NCBI RefSeq assembly: GCF_014202275.1
Contig: NZ_JACHGF010000002.1
Location: 248,001-312,000 of the forward strand
Direction of reading: 5' to 3'
DNA length: 64,000 nucleotides
From: Rhabdobacter roseus
Lineage (GTDB): Bacteria; Bacteroidota; Bacteroidia; Cytophagales; Spirosomataceae
Below the pieces are notes generated by a model. The model made no database searches, was not told the origin of the DNA, and saw only the letters and a program-made list of their open reading frames with translations. This document shows, one piece after another, positions 1-11,165 of the stretch. A program made the position numbers and the translations under genes. Within the stretch, counting starts at the first letter, position 1. Each line of letters opens with the position of its first letter.

Positions 1-2475
<2,475 letters not shown>

Positions 2476-2776
2476 TCGTATTCGGTTAAAAATAGAGGTA
2501 CTTACATTCTAGACTTATGAATATTGGCAACGTTCGGCTTACTTGCAAATGAGGATGCAAAAATCAAAGCAGAACGGATACTGGAGATAGTGATGAAGCA
2601 AATTGATGCAAGATAATAAGAAAAAATATTTGGTTAAATAGGCAATTGGCAAAATATTATTGATGTAGTATAAAGTTGCTAGTTAATTTATACTATATGT
2701 GAAAATAGTAATAAACTTTCCGTAACGAGTCCCAGGAGGGGTACTTGATCGCTTTCAGACGGCAGCAAAAAGGGGG
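2476..2776. other. Intergenic region upstream of gltB
   Basis: This AT-rich 301-bp stretch separates the gltB start from the rnz stop, both read leftward, so it must hold the gltB promoter. I see no exact TAnnTTTG box, no RNA gene and no convincing small ORF. It contains one copy of the short string GCAACTTT (minus strand, near 2675) that recurs in several intergenic regions here. Confidence 0.5.
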
Positions 2777-3724
2777 TTACTTGTTGTCGGAAACCAGCGT
2801 GTGCGGAAGATTCGCGATGTCGAAAACCTGGCCTTCTACGGCCATGACGGTGTTGGGGAAAATAGCCTGGGCTTCGGCCAGGGAAGGCTGGGGGTCCGGG
2901 TAGCGGGAAGAGAGGTGACCAATGAGCAGCTGACCCACCCCGGCGTCGCGGGCAATGGTAGCGGCCTGCCAGGCCGTGGAGTGGAACGTCTTCTCGGCCA
3001 GCTCGCTGAGGTCGGTCAGAAAGGTGGCTTCGTGGTAGAGGGCATCCACGCCCCGTATATAAGGTACCAGCTCCGGCCAGTAAAGAGTATCGGAGCAGTA
3101 GGCGTAGGCGCGGGGCCTGGGTGGAGGGAGCGTGTAGTCTTCGTTTTTATAGAGCAAAGTACCCCGCTCATCCAGTACATCCTGCCCTTCTTTCAGGAGC
3201 CGGATGTGCTCGTAGTGGATGGTGTCGGGGAGCTTATCTTTTTGGATGGACCGGAGCCGTTTTCGTTCGCGAAAAAGAAAGCCGGTACAAGGTACCCGGT
3301 GGCGGAGGGGGAGCGTTTCGACGGTTACGTTCGCCGTGGACCAGAGGGGGCCGGGCCGGTCGGGGTCGGTTTCCTGAAAATGCAGCGGGTAGGTGAGCTG
3401 GGTACCCGACTGCCGGAATACCTCGGGCAGGATCTCGCCCAGCCCGCGGGGACCAAACAGGTACAGGTCTTTGGTCCTTCCGCCCAGGCTGAGGGTATTG
3501 AGCAAGCCAAAGAGCCCAAAGTAGTGGTCGCCGTGCAGGTGGGTGATAAAAATGGAGGAAAGCCGCCCCAGCCGCACGTGGGCTTCCAGGAGGCGGTATT
3601 GGGTACCTTCGCCGCAGTCGATCAAAAAATGCTCATTCCCAACCGTAAGCAGTTGGGAAGAGGGATGACTTCCCATGACCGGAAAAGCCGAACCGGAGCC
3701 TAGTATGGTAACCTGGAATGTCAA
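2777..3724 (-). CDS. rnz: Ribonuclease Z
   Basis: A 315-residue metallo-beta-lactamase-fold tRNA 3'-end endonuclease. It has the RNase Z N-terminus (TILGSGSAFP) and the zinc motif THLHGDH at residues 61-67, with further metal ligands expected in YCSDT, YHEATF and the C-terminal IGHLSSRY. The length fits the short bacterial (ElaC-type) form. It lies 36 bp downstream of a STAS protein on the same strand and probably shares its transcript. All tRNAs here except tRNA-Ser lack an encoded CCA, which suits a need for RNase Z trimming. Confidence 0.95.
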   Translation of the reverse strand: MTFQVTILGSGSAFPVMGSHPSSQLLTVGNEHFLIDCGEGTQYRLLEAHVRLGRLSSIFITHLHGDHYFGLFGLLNTLSLGGRTKDLYLFGPRGLGEILPEVFRQSGTQLTYPLHFQETDPDRPGPLWSTANVTVETLPLRHRVPCTGFLFRERKRLRSIQKDKLPDTIHYEHIRLLKEGQDVLDERGTLLYKNEDYTLPPPRPRAYAYCSDTLYWPELVPYIRGVDALYHEATFLTDLSELAEKTFHSTAWQAATIARDAGVGQLLIGHLSSRYPDPQPSLAEAQAIFPNTVMAVEGQVFDIANLPHTLVSDNK

Positions 3725-3760
3725 CGTGCGTGAATAAATAGTAGGGGTATAAGTCCCTGG

Positions 3761-4183
3761 TTAAACGTCTTTGGTTTCGCTGACGCCATCATAGTCTTCG
3801 TCGTCATAGTCATCGTCACCGGCACCGAATTCATTTTCCAGGTCGTTCATAAACACGGCGTCCACGGCTTCTTCCAGGGTAGGCAGAATGGTCAGGTCGG
3901 GAATTTTGGAGTCAGCCAGCAGATCCTCAAAGTCCTCGTCCTTGGTAATCACCACCAGAATACCCAGGTCGTTGATGCACAGTCGGTTGACCTTCCGTAG
4001 TACAATCACCCCGTTGCTATCGAGGGTTTTGGTTTCGTTCATGGCCACGATCAGGTTATGGTACCCTTCCCGAAATAGTTTCCGGACCAATTCTTCAAAG
4101 GTAGTAGGTACCTCCTCGGCAAAGGCTACTTCTTTGAGATCAATGAGGGCGTACTTCTCGCTTCGTTCCAGTTTGTAGTTCAT
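3761..4183 (-). CDS. STAS-domain protein (anti-sigma factor antagonist-like)
   Basis: This 140-residue protein has a STAS-like fold in its first ~110 residues: a beta strand, a helix, and the segment [21 protein letters not shown] where STAS proteins carry their regulatory serine. The C-terminus is strongly acidic ([14 protein letters not shown]). It sits between purC and rnz with short gaps (about 60 and 36 bp), which suggests one operon. The partner is unknown, and no anti-sigma kinase is visible in the window. Confidence 0.75.
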   Translation of the reverse strand: MNYKLERSEKYALIDLKEVAFAEEVPTTFEELVRKLFREGYHNLIVAMNETKTLDSNGVIVLRKVNRLCINDLGILVVITKDEDFEDLLADSKIPDLTILPTLEEAVDAVFMNDLENEFGAGDDDYDDEDYDGVSETKDV

Positions 4184-4243
4184 TCGTGCTGTAAGGTTTA
4201 TTAAAGAATAACGGGAGGTTTGACTAGGCTTTTGCGGGTGCTC

Positions 4244-5185
4244 CTATTGCGAAGTTAAGGAAGCTAGAATATTTTCTTCAATACGACGCAAAATATCTAC
4301 ACTGTCGGCTTTCTCAAAAAGCTTGCCTGCTACCTTTTCGTAGAGCTCAATGTACCGCTCCGAGATCAGGCTGATGCGCTGGTCGTCCATGGTAGGTACC
4401 TGCTGGCCCTCTTTGCCCTGAAAGCCGTTCTCGATGAGCCATTCGCGCACAAATTCCTTTGAAAGCTGCTTTTGGGGCAGGCCCTGCCGCTGGTTTTCCT
4501 CGTACTGGTCCAGGTAAAAGTACCGGGACGAGTCCGGCGTATGAATTTCGTCGATCAGGTATATGCGGCCGTCCAGTTTCCCAAATTCATACTTGGTATC
4601 TACCAAGATCAGGCCTTGAGCGGCGGCCATGTGGGTACCTCTCTCAAATAGCGCCAGCGCGTACCGCTCCATCTGTTCGTATTCGTCGGCAGGTACGATG
4701 CCCTGCGCCAGGATCTCCTCCCGCGAAATATCCTCATCGTGCCCTTCGTGCGCTTTGGTGGTCGGGGTCAGGATGGGCTGGGGTAGTTTGTCGTTTTCTT
4801 TGAGCCCCTCGGGCAGGATTACGCCGCACACGCTGCGTCGGCCGGCCCGGTACTCCCGCCAGGCGTGCCCGGCCAGGTACCCTCGCACCACCATCTCCAC
4901 GGCGTAGGGCTCGCAGCGACGCCCTACGCCCACGTTGGGGTCGGGGGTACTTAGGAGCCAGTTGGGCACGATGTCGGCCGTGGCTTGCAGAAAGTGCGCC
5001 GCCAGCTGGTTCAGTACCTGGCCTTTGTAAGGAATGGGGCGGGGCAGGATGACGTCAAAGGCCGAGATCCGATCCGTGGCGATCATGACGAGGCGGTCGG
5101 AGAAGGAGTATACATCGCGCACCTTGCCGCGGTAAAAGCCGGTTTGGCCGGGAAATTCAAAGTTGGTTTCTTGAATGGCATTCAT
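4244..5185 (-). CDS. purC: Phosphoribosylaminoimidazole-succinocarboxamide synthase (SAICAR synthetase)
   Basis: A 313-residue enzyme of purine synthesis that joins aspartate to CAIR using ATP. The characteristic segments are GKVRDVYSF near the N-terminus, [46 protein letters not shown] and LVDTKYEFG. The length matches the longer eukaryote-like/Bacteroidota PurC. It is the first gene of a leftward group with the STAS protein and rnz. Confidence 0.97.
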   Translation of the reverse strand: MNAIQETNFEFPGQTGFYRGKVRDVYSFSDRLVMIATDRISAFDVILPRPIPYKGQVLNQLAAHFLQATADIVPNWLLSTPDPNVGVGRRCEPYAVEMVVRGYLAGHAWREYRAGRRSVCGVILPEGLKENDKLPQPILTPTTKAHEGHDEDISREEILAQGIVPADEYEQMERYALALFERGTHMAAAQGLILVDTKYEFGKLDGRIYLIDEIHTPDSSRYFYLDQYEENQRQGLPQKQLSKEFVREWLIENGFQGKEGQQVPTMDDQRISLISERYIELYEKVAGKLFEKADSVDILRRIEENILASLTSQ

Positions 5186-5254
5186 AGCAGAAGTAGGTAG
5201 TTGATAAGGGTAGTTGTCCGCGGGCGGCAGGTTGTTGTTGTCACAGAAAAAAAA

Positions 5255-5968
5255 TCACCACTCGGTTTTGGTACTGCGGCTGGCTTGCGTGCTGTATTGG
5301 CGGCGGCGGAGCTGGTAGATGTACTGCATTTCGTTGGTTTTCATGGCGTCCAGAATGGCCCGCGCCTGGTCTTCAGACATGTTGAGCTGTTTGAGTTGGT
5401 TCAGAAGCTGTTCCCGTTGTTCTACCTGCTCCGGCGACTGCCCCTCTTCGGTGGGTGGGGAAGTACCTTCGCTGGCGGGAGGCTGTTCCTTGGGCGGCGG
5501 ATTATCGGTGGGTTCCGTCGGGGGGATTTGCCCGGAAAAACGCTCTTTTAACAGCTCGTAATTAAACCGGGCCCGGTCGTTATCGGGGTTTTGCCGAAGG
5601 GCCGTTTTCAGGCGGCTGAGCGCTTCCAAGGTGTCTTTTTGGGGTGCGGAGGCGGCGATCAGGGCCAGTTGGGCATTGGCTTCTGAGGCTACCTCCAGAT
5701 CTTCCACCCGAATCAGGAGCCCGTAATGCCGTTTGGCTTCGGATTGGTTACCTAGCTGGTAGTAGGCGTGGGCCAGGTTGAGGCGGGCGGCGGCTTCGGA
5801 AAAGATCGACCCGTACGTAATGCGCCGGTACAGGTCTGCTGCGGCCGGGTAGTTTCCTTGTGCGTAGGCTATTTCCGCCTGGGTTTTGGCACGATTACGG
5901 TCGGTAATGGCTTCAAAGGAACGGTTATCCCAGATCCAGAGGAGTAAGTAGAGCAAAAAGGTGGTCAT
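5255..5968 (-). CDS. batC: BatC-like TPR protein (aerotolerance operon)
   Basis: A 237-residue protein with an N-terminal hydrophobic segment (MTTFLLYLLLWIW), about three TPR-like helix pairs (residues ~30-150), a Pro/Glu-rich linker (~150-185) and a C-terminal helical stretch. It follows batB by 40 bp, the usual Bat operon order. Bat proteins are thought to act in the periplasm in stress tolerance. The other bat genes are not present, so the operon here is short. Assignment as BatC rests on architecture and position. Confidence 0.72.
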   Translation of the reverse strand: MTTFLLYLLLWIWDNRSFEAITDRNRAKTQAEIAYAQGNYPAAADLYRRITYGSIFSEAAARLNLAHAYYQLGNQSEAKRHYGLLIRVEDLEVASEANAQLALIAASAPQKDTLEALSRLKTALRQNPDNDRARFNYELLKERFSGQIPPTEPTDNPPPKEQPPASEGTSPPTEEGQSPEQVEQREQLLNQLKQLNMSEDQARAILDAMKTNEMQYIYQLRRRQYSTQASRSTKTEW

Positions 5969-6008
5969 ATAGGAAGCGCGTTCGGGCCGTAAAAATAGTA
6001 ATTGATGT

Positions 6009-6971
6009 TTATAGTCGGAACGTACGGACCGTGATTAGCACATCAATGGCCAGAAATAGCAGCGCAATGCCCAAAAAATAGTAGTATTTATTGCTGGCTA
6101 CCGTCACCACCCGGCTGTCGATCACTTGTCCGGAAAGGGCGTTGAGATCGGCCAGCAAGCGCCCCAGGTCGTTGCGTTTGTTATTGAGCTCGTAGTAGGA
6201 GCCGTTGGTTTGCCGGGCTATTCGCTGAAGGCCTTTGGGGTTGAGCTTGGTTACTACGATGTCGCCGTCGTCGTCGCGCAGGGGCTCGCCATCCACCGGG
6301 ATCGTCCCGCCCGAGAGGGTACCTACGCCCACGATAAAGACATGAAGGCCGTAGCGACGGATCGTGTTATACACCTGGCCGTTGCACGAGCCATCGTTTT
6401 CGCCATCGGTAAAAAGGACCATGATCTTGGATTTTTGCGAGCTAGGTACCTCGTCCAGGATTTTTTGGCTGGCCAGCTCCAGGGCACTGCATAGGTTGGT
6501 TCCGTGGCGGGGCAGCAGGCCCGTCTGGAGTGACTGCACAAAAAGGTCCAGGGCGGCCTGGTCGTAGGTGAGGGGGGCCTGCACGTAGGCTTCGTTGGCA
6601 AAGATGATAAGACCGATGCGATTACTGCCGGCTTTTTGAACCAGCCGATTGATCTCAAACTTTACTTTGTCCAGCCGGGAAGGTACCACGTCGGTGGCTT
6701 CCATGGATTTGGACAGATCCACCAGCAGATAAATATCTTTTCCTTCGGCCTTGATTTCCTGCTCGGCCTCCCCAAACGACGGGCCCAGGAGCGAAATGAT
6801 CAACAGGGTGAAAGCGATACTGCGGACGAAAAACTTAATAAACAGCGAGCGGGACGTCGAGCTTAGTTGCCGGGCCACGCGCACGGTTCGGATGAAAAAG
6901 GCCGTGTACGCCATGACAAAGAGGGCAATAAACAGATATTCGGTGAGCCCGAAGGCGTAGTTCCAATTCAT
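6009..6971 (-). CDS. batB: BatB-like von Willebrand factor A membrane protein
   Basis: The open frame reaches back to 7016, but I start at the ATG at 6971 (MNWNYAFGLTEY) because a TAnnTTTG box at 7004-7011 would place the transcript start inside the longer frame. The product has two N-terminal membrane helices, a VWA domain with the metal site DLSKS (in YLLVDLSKSMEATD), later FTDGENDG, and a C-terminal membrane helix (YYYFLGIALLFLAIDVLI). This is the BatA/BatB architecture. It is followed directly by batC. Confidence 0.82.
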   Translation of the reverse strand: MNWNYAFGLTEYLFIALFVMAYTAFFIRTVRVARQLSSTSRSLFIKFFVRSIAFTLLIISLLGPSFGEAEQEIKAEGKDIYLLVDLSKSMEATDVVPSRLDKVKFEINRLVQKAGSNRIGLIIFANEAYVQAPLTYDQAALDLFVQSLQTGLLPRHGTNLCSALELASQKILDEVPSSQKSKIMVLFTDGENDGSCNGQVYNTIRRYGLHVFIVGVGTLSGGTIPVDGEPLRDDDGDIVVTKLNPKGLQRIARQTNGSYYELNNKRNDLGRLLADLNALSGQVIDSRVVTVASNKYYYFLGIALLFLAIDVLITVRTFRL

Positions 6972-7003
6972 GCCGACAAAAAATCGTGAAGCGCAAAGTT
7001 GCT

Positions 7004-7011
7004 CAAAATTA
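7004..7011 (-). promoter_or_regulatory. Probable -7 box (TAATTTTG) of the batB-batC operon
   Basis: On the minus strand this reads TAATTTTG, an exact match to the Bacteroidota -7 consensus TAnnTTTG, 33 bp upstream of the chosen batB ATG. I find no clear -33 TTG at the normal spacing. Confidence 0.45.
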
Positions 7012-7096
7012 GGCAATACGAACTTCTGGCGAAGTTTTTTTGTGAGAATGTTTGTTTAAATCAGATCTATCCTTCTATATTTGTGCTCCCAAAGAC

Positions 7097-7186
7097 GGAG
7101 AGATGGGTGAGTGGCTGAAACCAGTAGTTTGCTAAACTGCCGTACTCGTGAGGGTACCGCGGGTTCGAATCCCGCTCTCTCCGCCA
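7097..7186 (+). tRNA. tRNA-Ser (GCT)
   Basis: A class II tRNA with acceptor stem GGAGAGA/TCTCTCC, anticodon stem GTAGT/ACTGC with loop TTGCTAA (anticodon GCT at 7131-7133), a long variable arm (CCGTACTCGTGAGGGTACC) and T arm CGGGTTCGAATCCCG. The 3' CCA is encoded (7184-7186), unlike the other tRNAs here. Confidence 0.97.
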
Positions 7187-7244
7187 TCATTTCAGGTACC
7201 TTGGTGTAGGTTTTGAAAGGGTTGGGAAAATAAGAAAATAAGTT

Positions 7245-7319
<75 letters not shown>

Positions 7320-7342
7320 GAAAAGAAAGTGAAGAGGAAATA

Positions 7343-7435
7343 GGTAGCGCATCTGGTTTGGGACCAGAGAGTCGCAGACGGTCGCCCGGAGGAGCGCCTC
7401 CCGCTGGCGTTCGAATCCTGTCTCCCCGACGAAAA
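7343..7435 (+). pseudogene. Truncated tRNA-Pro copy with a 31-bp hairpin insert
   Basis: Positions 7343-7377 repeat the middle of the neighbouring tRNA-Pro (from GGTAGCGCATCTGG to GTCGCAG, one base changed), and 7409-7435 repeat its T arm, 3' acceptor strand and 3' flank (GACGAAAA). The 5' acceptor strand and most of the D arm are missing. A 31-bp insert (7378-7408) interrupts the join before the T loop. It can fold as a hairpin (CGCC..GGCG outside, CGGAGG/CCTCCCG inside). It cannot form a cloverleaf. Confidence 0.88.
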
Positions 7436-7505
7436 AAGTAATAAGTAGGCAGTAGGCCGTTCGCAGTAAAACTTTACTGCCACTGCTGACTGCCTGTTTT
7501 TTTTA

Positions 7506-7579
7506 GGTCCCGTAGCTCAGTTGGATAGAGCATCTGCCTTCTAAGCAGACGGTCTTTGGTTCGAATCCAAACGGGATCA
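7506..7579 (+). tRNA. tRNA-Arg (TCT)
   Basis: Acceptor stem GGTCCCG/CGGGATC with discriminator A, D arm GCTC..GAGC, anticodon stem TCTGC/GCAGA with loop CTTCTAA (anticodon TCT at 7540-7542) and T arm TTTGGTTCGAATCCAAA. CCA is not encoded. Its last 16 bases are repeated at 13522-13537, which marks it as the integration target of the island to its right. Confidence 0.97.
7564..7579 (+). repeat. attL-like direct repeat (tRNA-Arg 3' end)
   Basis: AATCCAAACGGGATCA is the 3' end of tRNA-Arg and is found again, perfectly, at 13522-13537. Repeats of a tRNA 3' end bounding foreign DNA are the usual scar of tyrosine-recombinase integration. Confidence 0.8.
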
Positions 7580-7773
7580 CACTTTTTAGGTCTTAAACCG
7601 CCAAATTAGCCCATTTTGGCCCTTTTTAGGGGTGAAGGCGAATCCATCAAAACGGTGTTTTTTAGCAAATCATGGTAAATCGTAGCCTATCTTTTGCTAC
7701 CCGTTTGATACCGTAGTTCCCACGCTCTCTACCGTACAAGTCCCCATCGACTCCCCTGGACGGACTGCAGATC

Positions 7774-8208
7774 TCATTTGATCTTTTCATAAAGATCGCC
7801 AGTGGTGATAATACGATCAAAGCCCATAGCTTTCAGGTGAGTGATTAGCTTTTTGTCGCCCGTCCAAAGCCAACCATTTTTATGCAAGGTCAACGCTACA
7901 AAAGCAACATCGTCGGTGTCTACGCCTGACGTCAATCGAACGGCCTCTTTCAAGTGCTCGACCTCGATCATGCTTTCATTGAAGAAATCCACTTGCTTTA
8001 AAATTGTGTAAAGTACCGTACTTACCGTTTCGATGGATTATTTCGAAAGCTGAACTTTTTTTGCCTGATGCTTGAATAGCTCAGCGATAGCGTAGTAGCA
8101 GCTGGTGAGTTCAATGCCGGGAAGCTTATAGAAAAGAATTTCCGATATTTTATTATTGGGTGAGATACACGCGCTAAACAGAATATTCGTGTCAACAATA
8201 ACGATCAT
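7774..8208 (-). pseudogene. PIN-domain toxin broken by an in-frame TAA
   Basis: From the ATG at 8208 the frame encodes MIVIVDTNILFSAC (first PIN aspartate, D6) and continues through AELFKHQAKKVQLSK, then a TAA at codon 57 (8038-8040). The same frame resumes as SIETVSTVLYTILKQVDFF and ends with GVDTDDVAFVALTLHKNGWLWTGDKKL, which holds the C-terminal PIN acidic residues. The whole is about 144 codons, normal for a PIN ribonuclease. The stop stands where related PIN proteins have Leu, so a single TTA-to-TAA change would explain it. The downstream part alone (from GTG 7992) would lack D6. Confidence 0.83.
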
Positions 8209-8456
8209 GGAAGGAGCCGGGCTTTATTCTCGGACCACCACTTTTTGTTGACCTCCCGCGCTAGTTCGGCCGCTTCTTCTTCGGTCCCCTGATTTTTTGA
8301 AGTAATTTCCAGGATATTAATATAGTCAATGAGCTTTTGAACGGCTTCCATGTTGATGGAGTCGTCGGTTTCTATGATGATATTTCTATTTTGCCGTGTG
8401 ATAACCTTAGCTATGCTTTTTTCAAATATAACGTAGCCTTTGCAGAAAATCAACAT
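8205..8456 (-). CDS. Antitoxin partner of the PIN toxin
   Basis: An 83-residue frame that overlaps the PIN start by 4 bp (ATGA), the usual arrangement of type II toxin-antitoxin operons. The C-terminal half (MEAVQKLIDYINILEITSK...ELAREVNKKWW) looks like an antitoxin with a Lys/Trp-rich toxin-binding tail. The start is uncertain; internal starts are possible. I cannot name a DNA-binding family. With the toxin broken it may be a leftover or act on other toxins. Confidence 0.6.
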   Translation of the reverse strand: MLIFCKGYVIFEKSIAKVITRQNRNIIIETDDSINMEAVQKLIDYINILEITSKNQGTEEEAAELAREVNKKWWSENKARLLP

Positions 8457-8741
8457 CTAACAAAAATCAGGCGCTTCATCTTGAGCTGAAGTACTACTCG
8501 TTTTAAAGTACCCGGCCCCACCTGAAAATGGGATTGATTTATTGATTTTTCCTATGTACATTGCCTATCCGATCCGTGGCGGAGCATGGAAGCTGATCCG
8601 CCGACTACTCCTTCTCCCATGAGTTGGTAGGTACCTAAAAAACCGGCGGCGGAGTGATAAAATCCGGATGGGAACCTTCTTTCGAAAACAGAGGTATCTA
8701 AAGAAAAAAATAGCTGCTTATAGCTGAGCACCCGCCCTCCG
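8457..8741. other. Intergenic region, promoter side of the toxin-antitoxin pair and exonuclease
   Basis: About 285 bp between the divergent antitoxin and exonuclease transcripts. It should hold both promoters. I see no exact TAnnTTTG box and no RNA gene. Confidence 0.4.
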
Positions 8742-8786
8742 ATGGAAAATCAAGATGACCCCAAAGTAGAACCCAAGCCCGCTTGA
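8742..8786 (+). CDS. Possible 14-residue leader peptide overlapping the exonuclease start
   Basis: ATG at 8742 opens MENQDDPKVEPKPA and stops at TGA 8784-8786, which overlaps the exonuclease ATG (8786) as TGATG. Such overlaps allow translational coupling. The peptide is too short to judge by composition and may be chance. Confidence 0.25.
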   Translation: MENQDDPKVEPKPA

Positions 8787-9808
8787 TGCCCCAGTACGAC
8801 AAGTACCAGCGTCCGATAGCTGGAATTTCTTACCATACCTATAAATTATTCCCCTCTGTGATCCCCGGCCTGAACTTTACCGCCCTTGATTTTGAGAATG
8901 CCAACAACTACCAACGGAGCGCGTGCTCCCTGGGGGTGGTACGGGTACGCGATGGCGAAATCGCGGAAACCAAGTACTGGCTCATCAAGCCCGACCCCCT
9001 GGAAGTAGGCATGTACCAGCAAAAGGTACATAAGCTGAGCCTGAATATGCTCCGCAACCAGCCCACCTTTGGCGAGCTCTGGGCCGAAATCCATCCTTAC
9101 CTGCACGAGGAGATACTCGTAGCGCACAATACCGACTTTGATATTGGCGTGCTCGACCGCCTGTTGGATCATTATGGCCTGGATCTGACCATTCAGTACT
9201 CTTTCTGCACCCACAAAGCCAGTGCCGCCTGCTGGCCCGAGCAACCCCGCCACCGGCTCAGCAACCTGGCTACCTGGCTTGGTATTGAGCTCGACCACCA
9301 CCATGCCGCCTCCGATGCTCTGGCCAGCGCTCAAATCGCCATTGCGCTGGCTGAACACCAAAAAGTAAATGATTTTGCCCAATTAAAGATCGATACCAGT
9401 AGCTGGGGGGTACCGATCAATCACACGAAACCCCTGCCAAACAGCGGCTTGGAACCCTACCTCCAAAACAAACGCCAAACCCAGGAAGTTAATCTGGATG
9501 GCATCCCCTGGTCAACCATCGACCCGGCTGGCTGGTCGTGGAAAGGCAAGTATGTGCACCTAACGGGAGAATTTGATAACTACCCCGAGCGAAAAGAGCT
9601 GGCCAACGAACTACGGGAATTAGGGGCCAAGGTGATGTCCTCGGTGAATAAAAGGCTTGATGTCGCGGTGATTGGGGCCTATCCCGGTCTCGGTAAAATT
9701 CAGAAGCTACTCGAACTGGCCGAGCAACGCCCGCTCTACCTTCTCCATGAGGCCCACTATATGGATGTACGTAGGCTGAGTGATCACTTAGTTGCCGCAC
9801 AATCCTGA
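8786..9808 (+). CDS. DEDDh 3'-5' exonuclease fused to a BRCT domain
   Basis: A 340-residue protein; the frame opens at a TTG at 8783, but the ATG at 8786 is the better start. The N-terminal half is a DnaQ/epsilon-like exonuclease: FTALDFENAN gives the first Asp-x-Glu pair (D35, E37), HNTDFDIGVL the middle Asp, and HHHAASDALASA the final His and Asp. The C-terminal ~90 residues (from WSWKGKYVHLTGEFDNYPERKELANELRELGAKV) match a BRCT fold, as in DNA ligase. It would trim DNA or RNA 3' ends, with BRCT guiding it to DNA or a partner. It lies in the island; no polymerase is adjacent. Confidence 0.85.
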   Translation: MPQYDKYQRPIAGISYHTYKLFPSVIPGLNFTALDFENANNYQRSACSLGVVRVRDGEIAETKYWLIKPDPLEVGMYQQKVHKLSLNMLRNQPTFGELWAEIHPYLHEEILVAHNTDFDIGVLDRLLDHYGLDLTIQYSFCTHKASAACWPEQPRHRLSNLATWLGIELDHHHAASDALASAQIAIALAEHQKVNDFAQLKIDTSSWGVPINHTKPLPNSGLEPYLQNKRQTQEVNLDGIPWSTIDPAGWSWKGKYVHLTGEFDNYPERKELANELRELGAKVMSSVNKRLDVAVIGAYPGLGKIQKLLELAEQRPLYLLHEAHYMDVRRLSDHLVAAQS

Positions 9809-10348
9809 GGCTAGGATTATTTTAACGGGTAATTCTGGGTAGGAAAAGCGAAAGCGAGGTAGAATAATCCGGCTGAATAAAACTAGGCAAAAATTAAGTA
9901 ATTAAACGATCCAAGAATCTTTAGATAGCCATAGTGAGTTTTAAAACTGAGTCCGTACAAAGATTTTAATGGTAGTTTTGAGTAAGGTCTTTTTGTGACC
10001 GCTTTCCAGCGCTTCATATTAAGCCTTTAGTGACAATGATTTTAATCGGTTAAGTTGTTGAATGCAAGTTTACAACTGCTCCGCTCCCGATAATCGAAAA
10101 GTTGCTATCCCCTAAAAATAGGGGGTGCGTATATTGAGAGCCGAACCGTAACTATAACCATATACACACATGCCTATGATATCTACCTGTACATTCCCCT
10201 AAGCTAAAGTACCTCCTTCACTATCAGCGTGCTGCTGTTAGAAGGGTCATACTTTCTCAAATTCTGTTATTCTGAAGCTTTTTCCCTTTTACACCTGGCA
10301 GGGGTGGGGAATGGAAAATTACTATTTAATAGTAATCCTCTTAAAGAT
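9809..10348. other. Long AT-rich intergenic region in the island
   Basis: About 540 bp without a convincing gene, if the next gene starts at 10349. It contains the palindrome at 10109-10124 and, just before it, CGAAAAGTTGC (10095-10105), a near match to part of the 17-bp repeat found at 11465 and 13405. A 45-codon minus-strand frame from 10016 exists but has no recognisable features. Confidence 0.45.
10109..10124. promoter_or_regulatory. Palindrome CCCCTAAAAATAGGGG, possible operator
   Basis: Six-base arms CCCCTA/TAGGGG surround AAAA, about 225-240 bp upstream of the membrane protein start at 10349. The arms are too short for a terminator with no T run. A regulator binding site is the likeliest reading, but no regulator is visible nearby. 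Confidence 0.35.
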
Positions 10349-11149
10349 ATGATTGAAAAATTTACACAATGGTTTCAAGAGCATCCTGAGTTAAGCGCTA
10401 TAGGAACGATACTTAGCTTATTATTAGGTTTCTGGGGGATATTACAAGCATATAAATACAGGAGCCTTAAGCGCTTCTCCTACTCAATTCAAGGTTATAA
10501 CTTGATTAAAGATTATTCTGAAAAGATTAATGGGCTAAATATAAAATTTCAAGGAAGTAGTGTAAAAAATTTGACTGTTTCCAGGTTAGTCATTTGGAAC
10601 AGTGGAAACCTTACTATTGATAGAACAGACATTGTAGAAAAAGATAGGCTACGAATTAAAGCATTTGATGGGTTCTCAATTTTTGATAGCTCAATAATTC
10701 AATTCAATGATCCTTCAAACAATCTATGTCTAAAGCAATTATCTCCTAGTGAATTAGAAATTAATTTCGATTATTTGGATAAATCGGATGGCTGTGTGAT
10801 TCAGATAATTCATGATGGTACCAAATCATCAGTTATTAATTTGAAAGGGAAGATTAAAGGAATAAGTAAACTCAAGGAAATAGAAAATGATTATTCCTAT
10901 CTGCAGGCTCCAGATGATCCAGAATATACTAAGGCGAAGAATATCGGCAAAAAGTTTAAGAATATATTGCCAATTGGGGTACTATATATCTTAATTACAC
11001 TAATCTATAACCTGTATAGTGGTGCTGAATATCCATTTTTTATATGGATAATGATTTTCCTATTTATACCATATCTATATGTGGTCGCCTTAAGAATATT
11101 TAGGCCAAAGGTGCCTAATGGTTTAAATGCATTTAATGAGGAGCTATAG
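10349..11149 (+). CDS. Membrane protein of unknown function with a beta-rich middle domain
   Basis: The frame opens at 10229, but I prefer the ATG at 10349 (MIEKFTQWFQEHPELS), giving 266 residues. One membrane helix near the N-terminus (LSAIGTILSLLLGFWGIL) is followed by a soluble beta-rich region (residues ~45-180; motif NLTVSRLVIWNSGNLTID), then two membrane helices near the C-terminus (ILPIGVLYILITLIYNLY; FFIWIMIFLFIPYLYVVAL). I do not recognise a catalytic motif. It is AT-rich and in the island next to a nuclease, so a role in defence is possible but only inferred. Confidence 0.6.
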   Translation: MIEKFTQWFQEHPELSAIGTILSLLLGFWGILQAYKYRSLKRFSYSIQGYNLIKDYSEKINGLNIKFQGSSVKNLTVSRLVIWNSGNLTIDRTDIVEKDRLRIKAFDGFSIFDSSIIQFNDPSNNLCLKQLSPSELEINFDYLDKSDGCVIQIIHDGTKSSVINLKGKIKGISKLKEIENDYSYLQAPDDPEYTKAKNIGKKFKNILPIGVLYILITLIYNLYSGAEYPFFIWIMIFLFIPYLYVVALRIFRPKVPNGLNAFNEEL

Positions 11150-11165
11150 TTAAATGTTAACTATT

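Noticed and set aside
2801..3703. 300-residue plus-strand ORF opposite rnz
   Set aside because: It is the antisense shadow of ribonuclease Z, with no family features; the rnz frame has all metal motifs.
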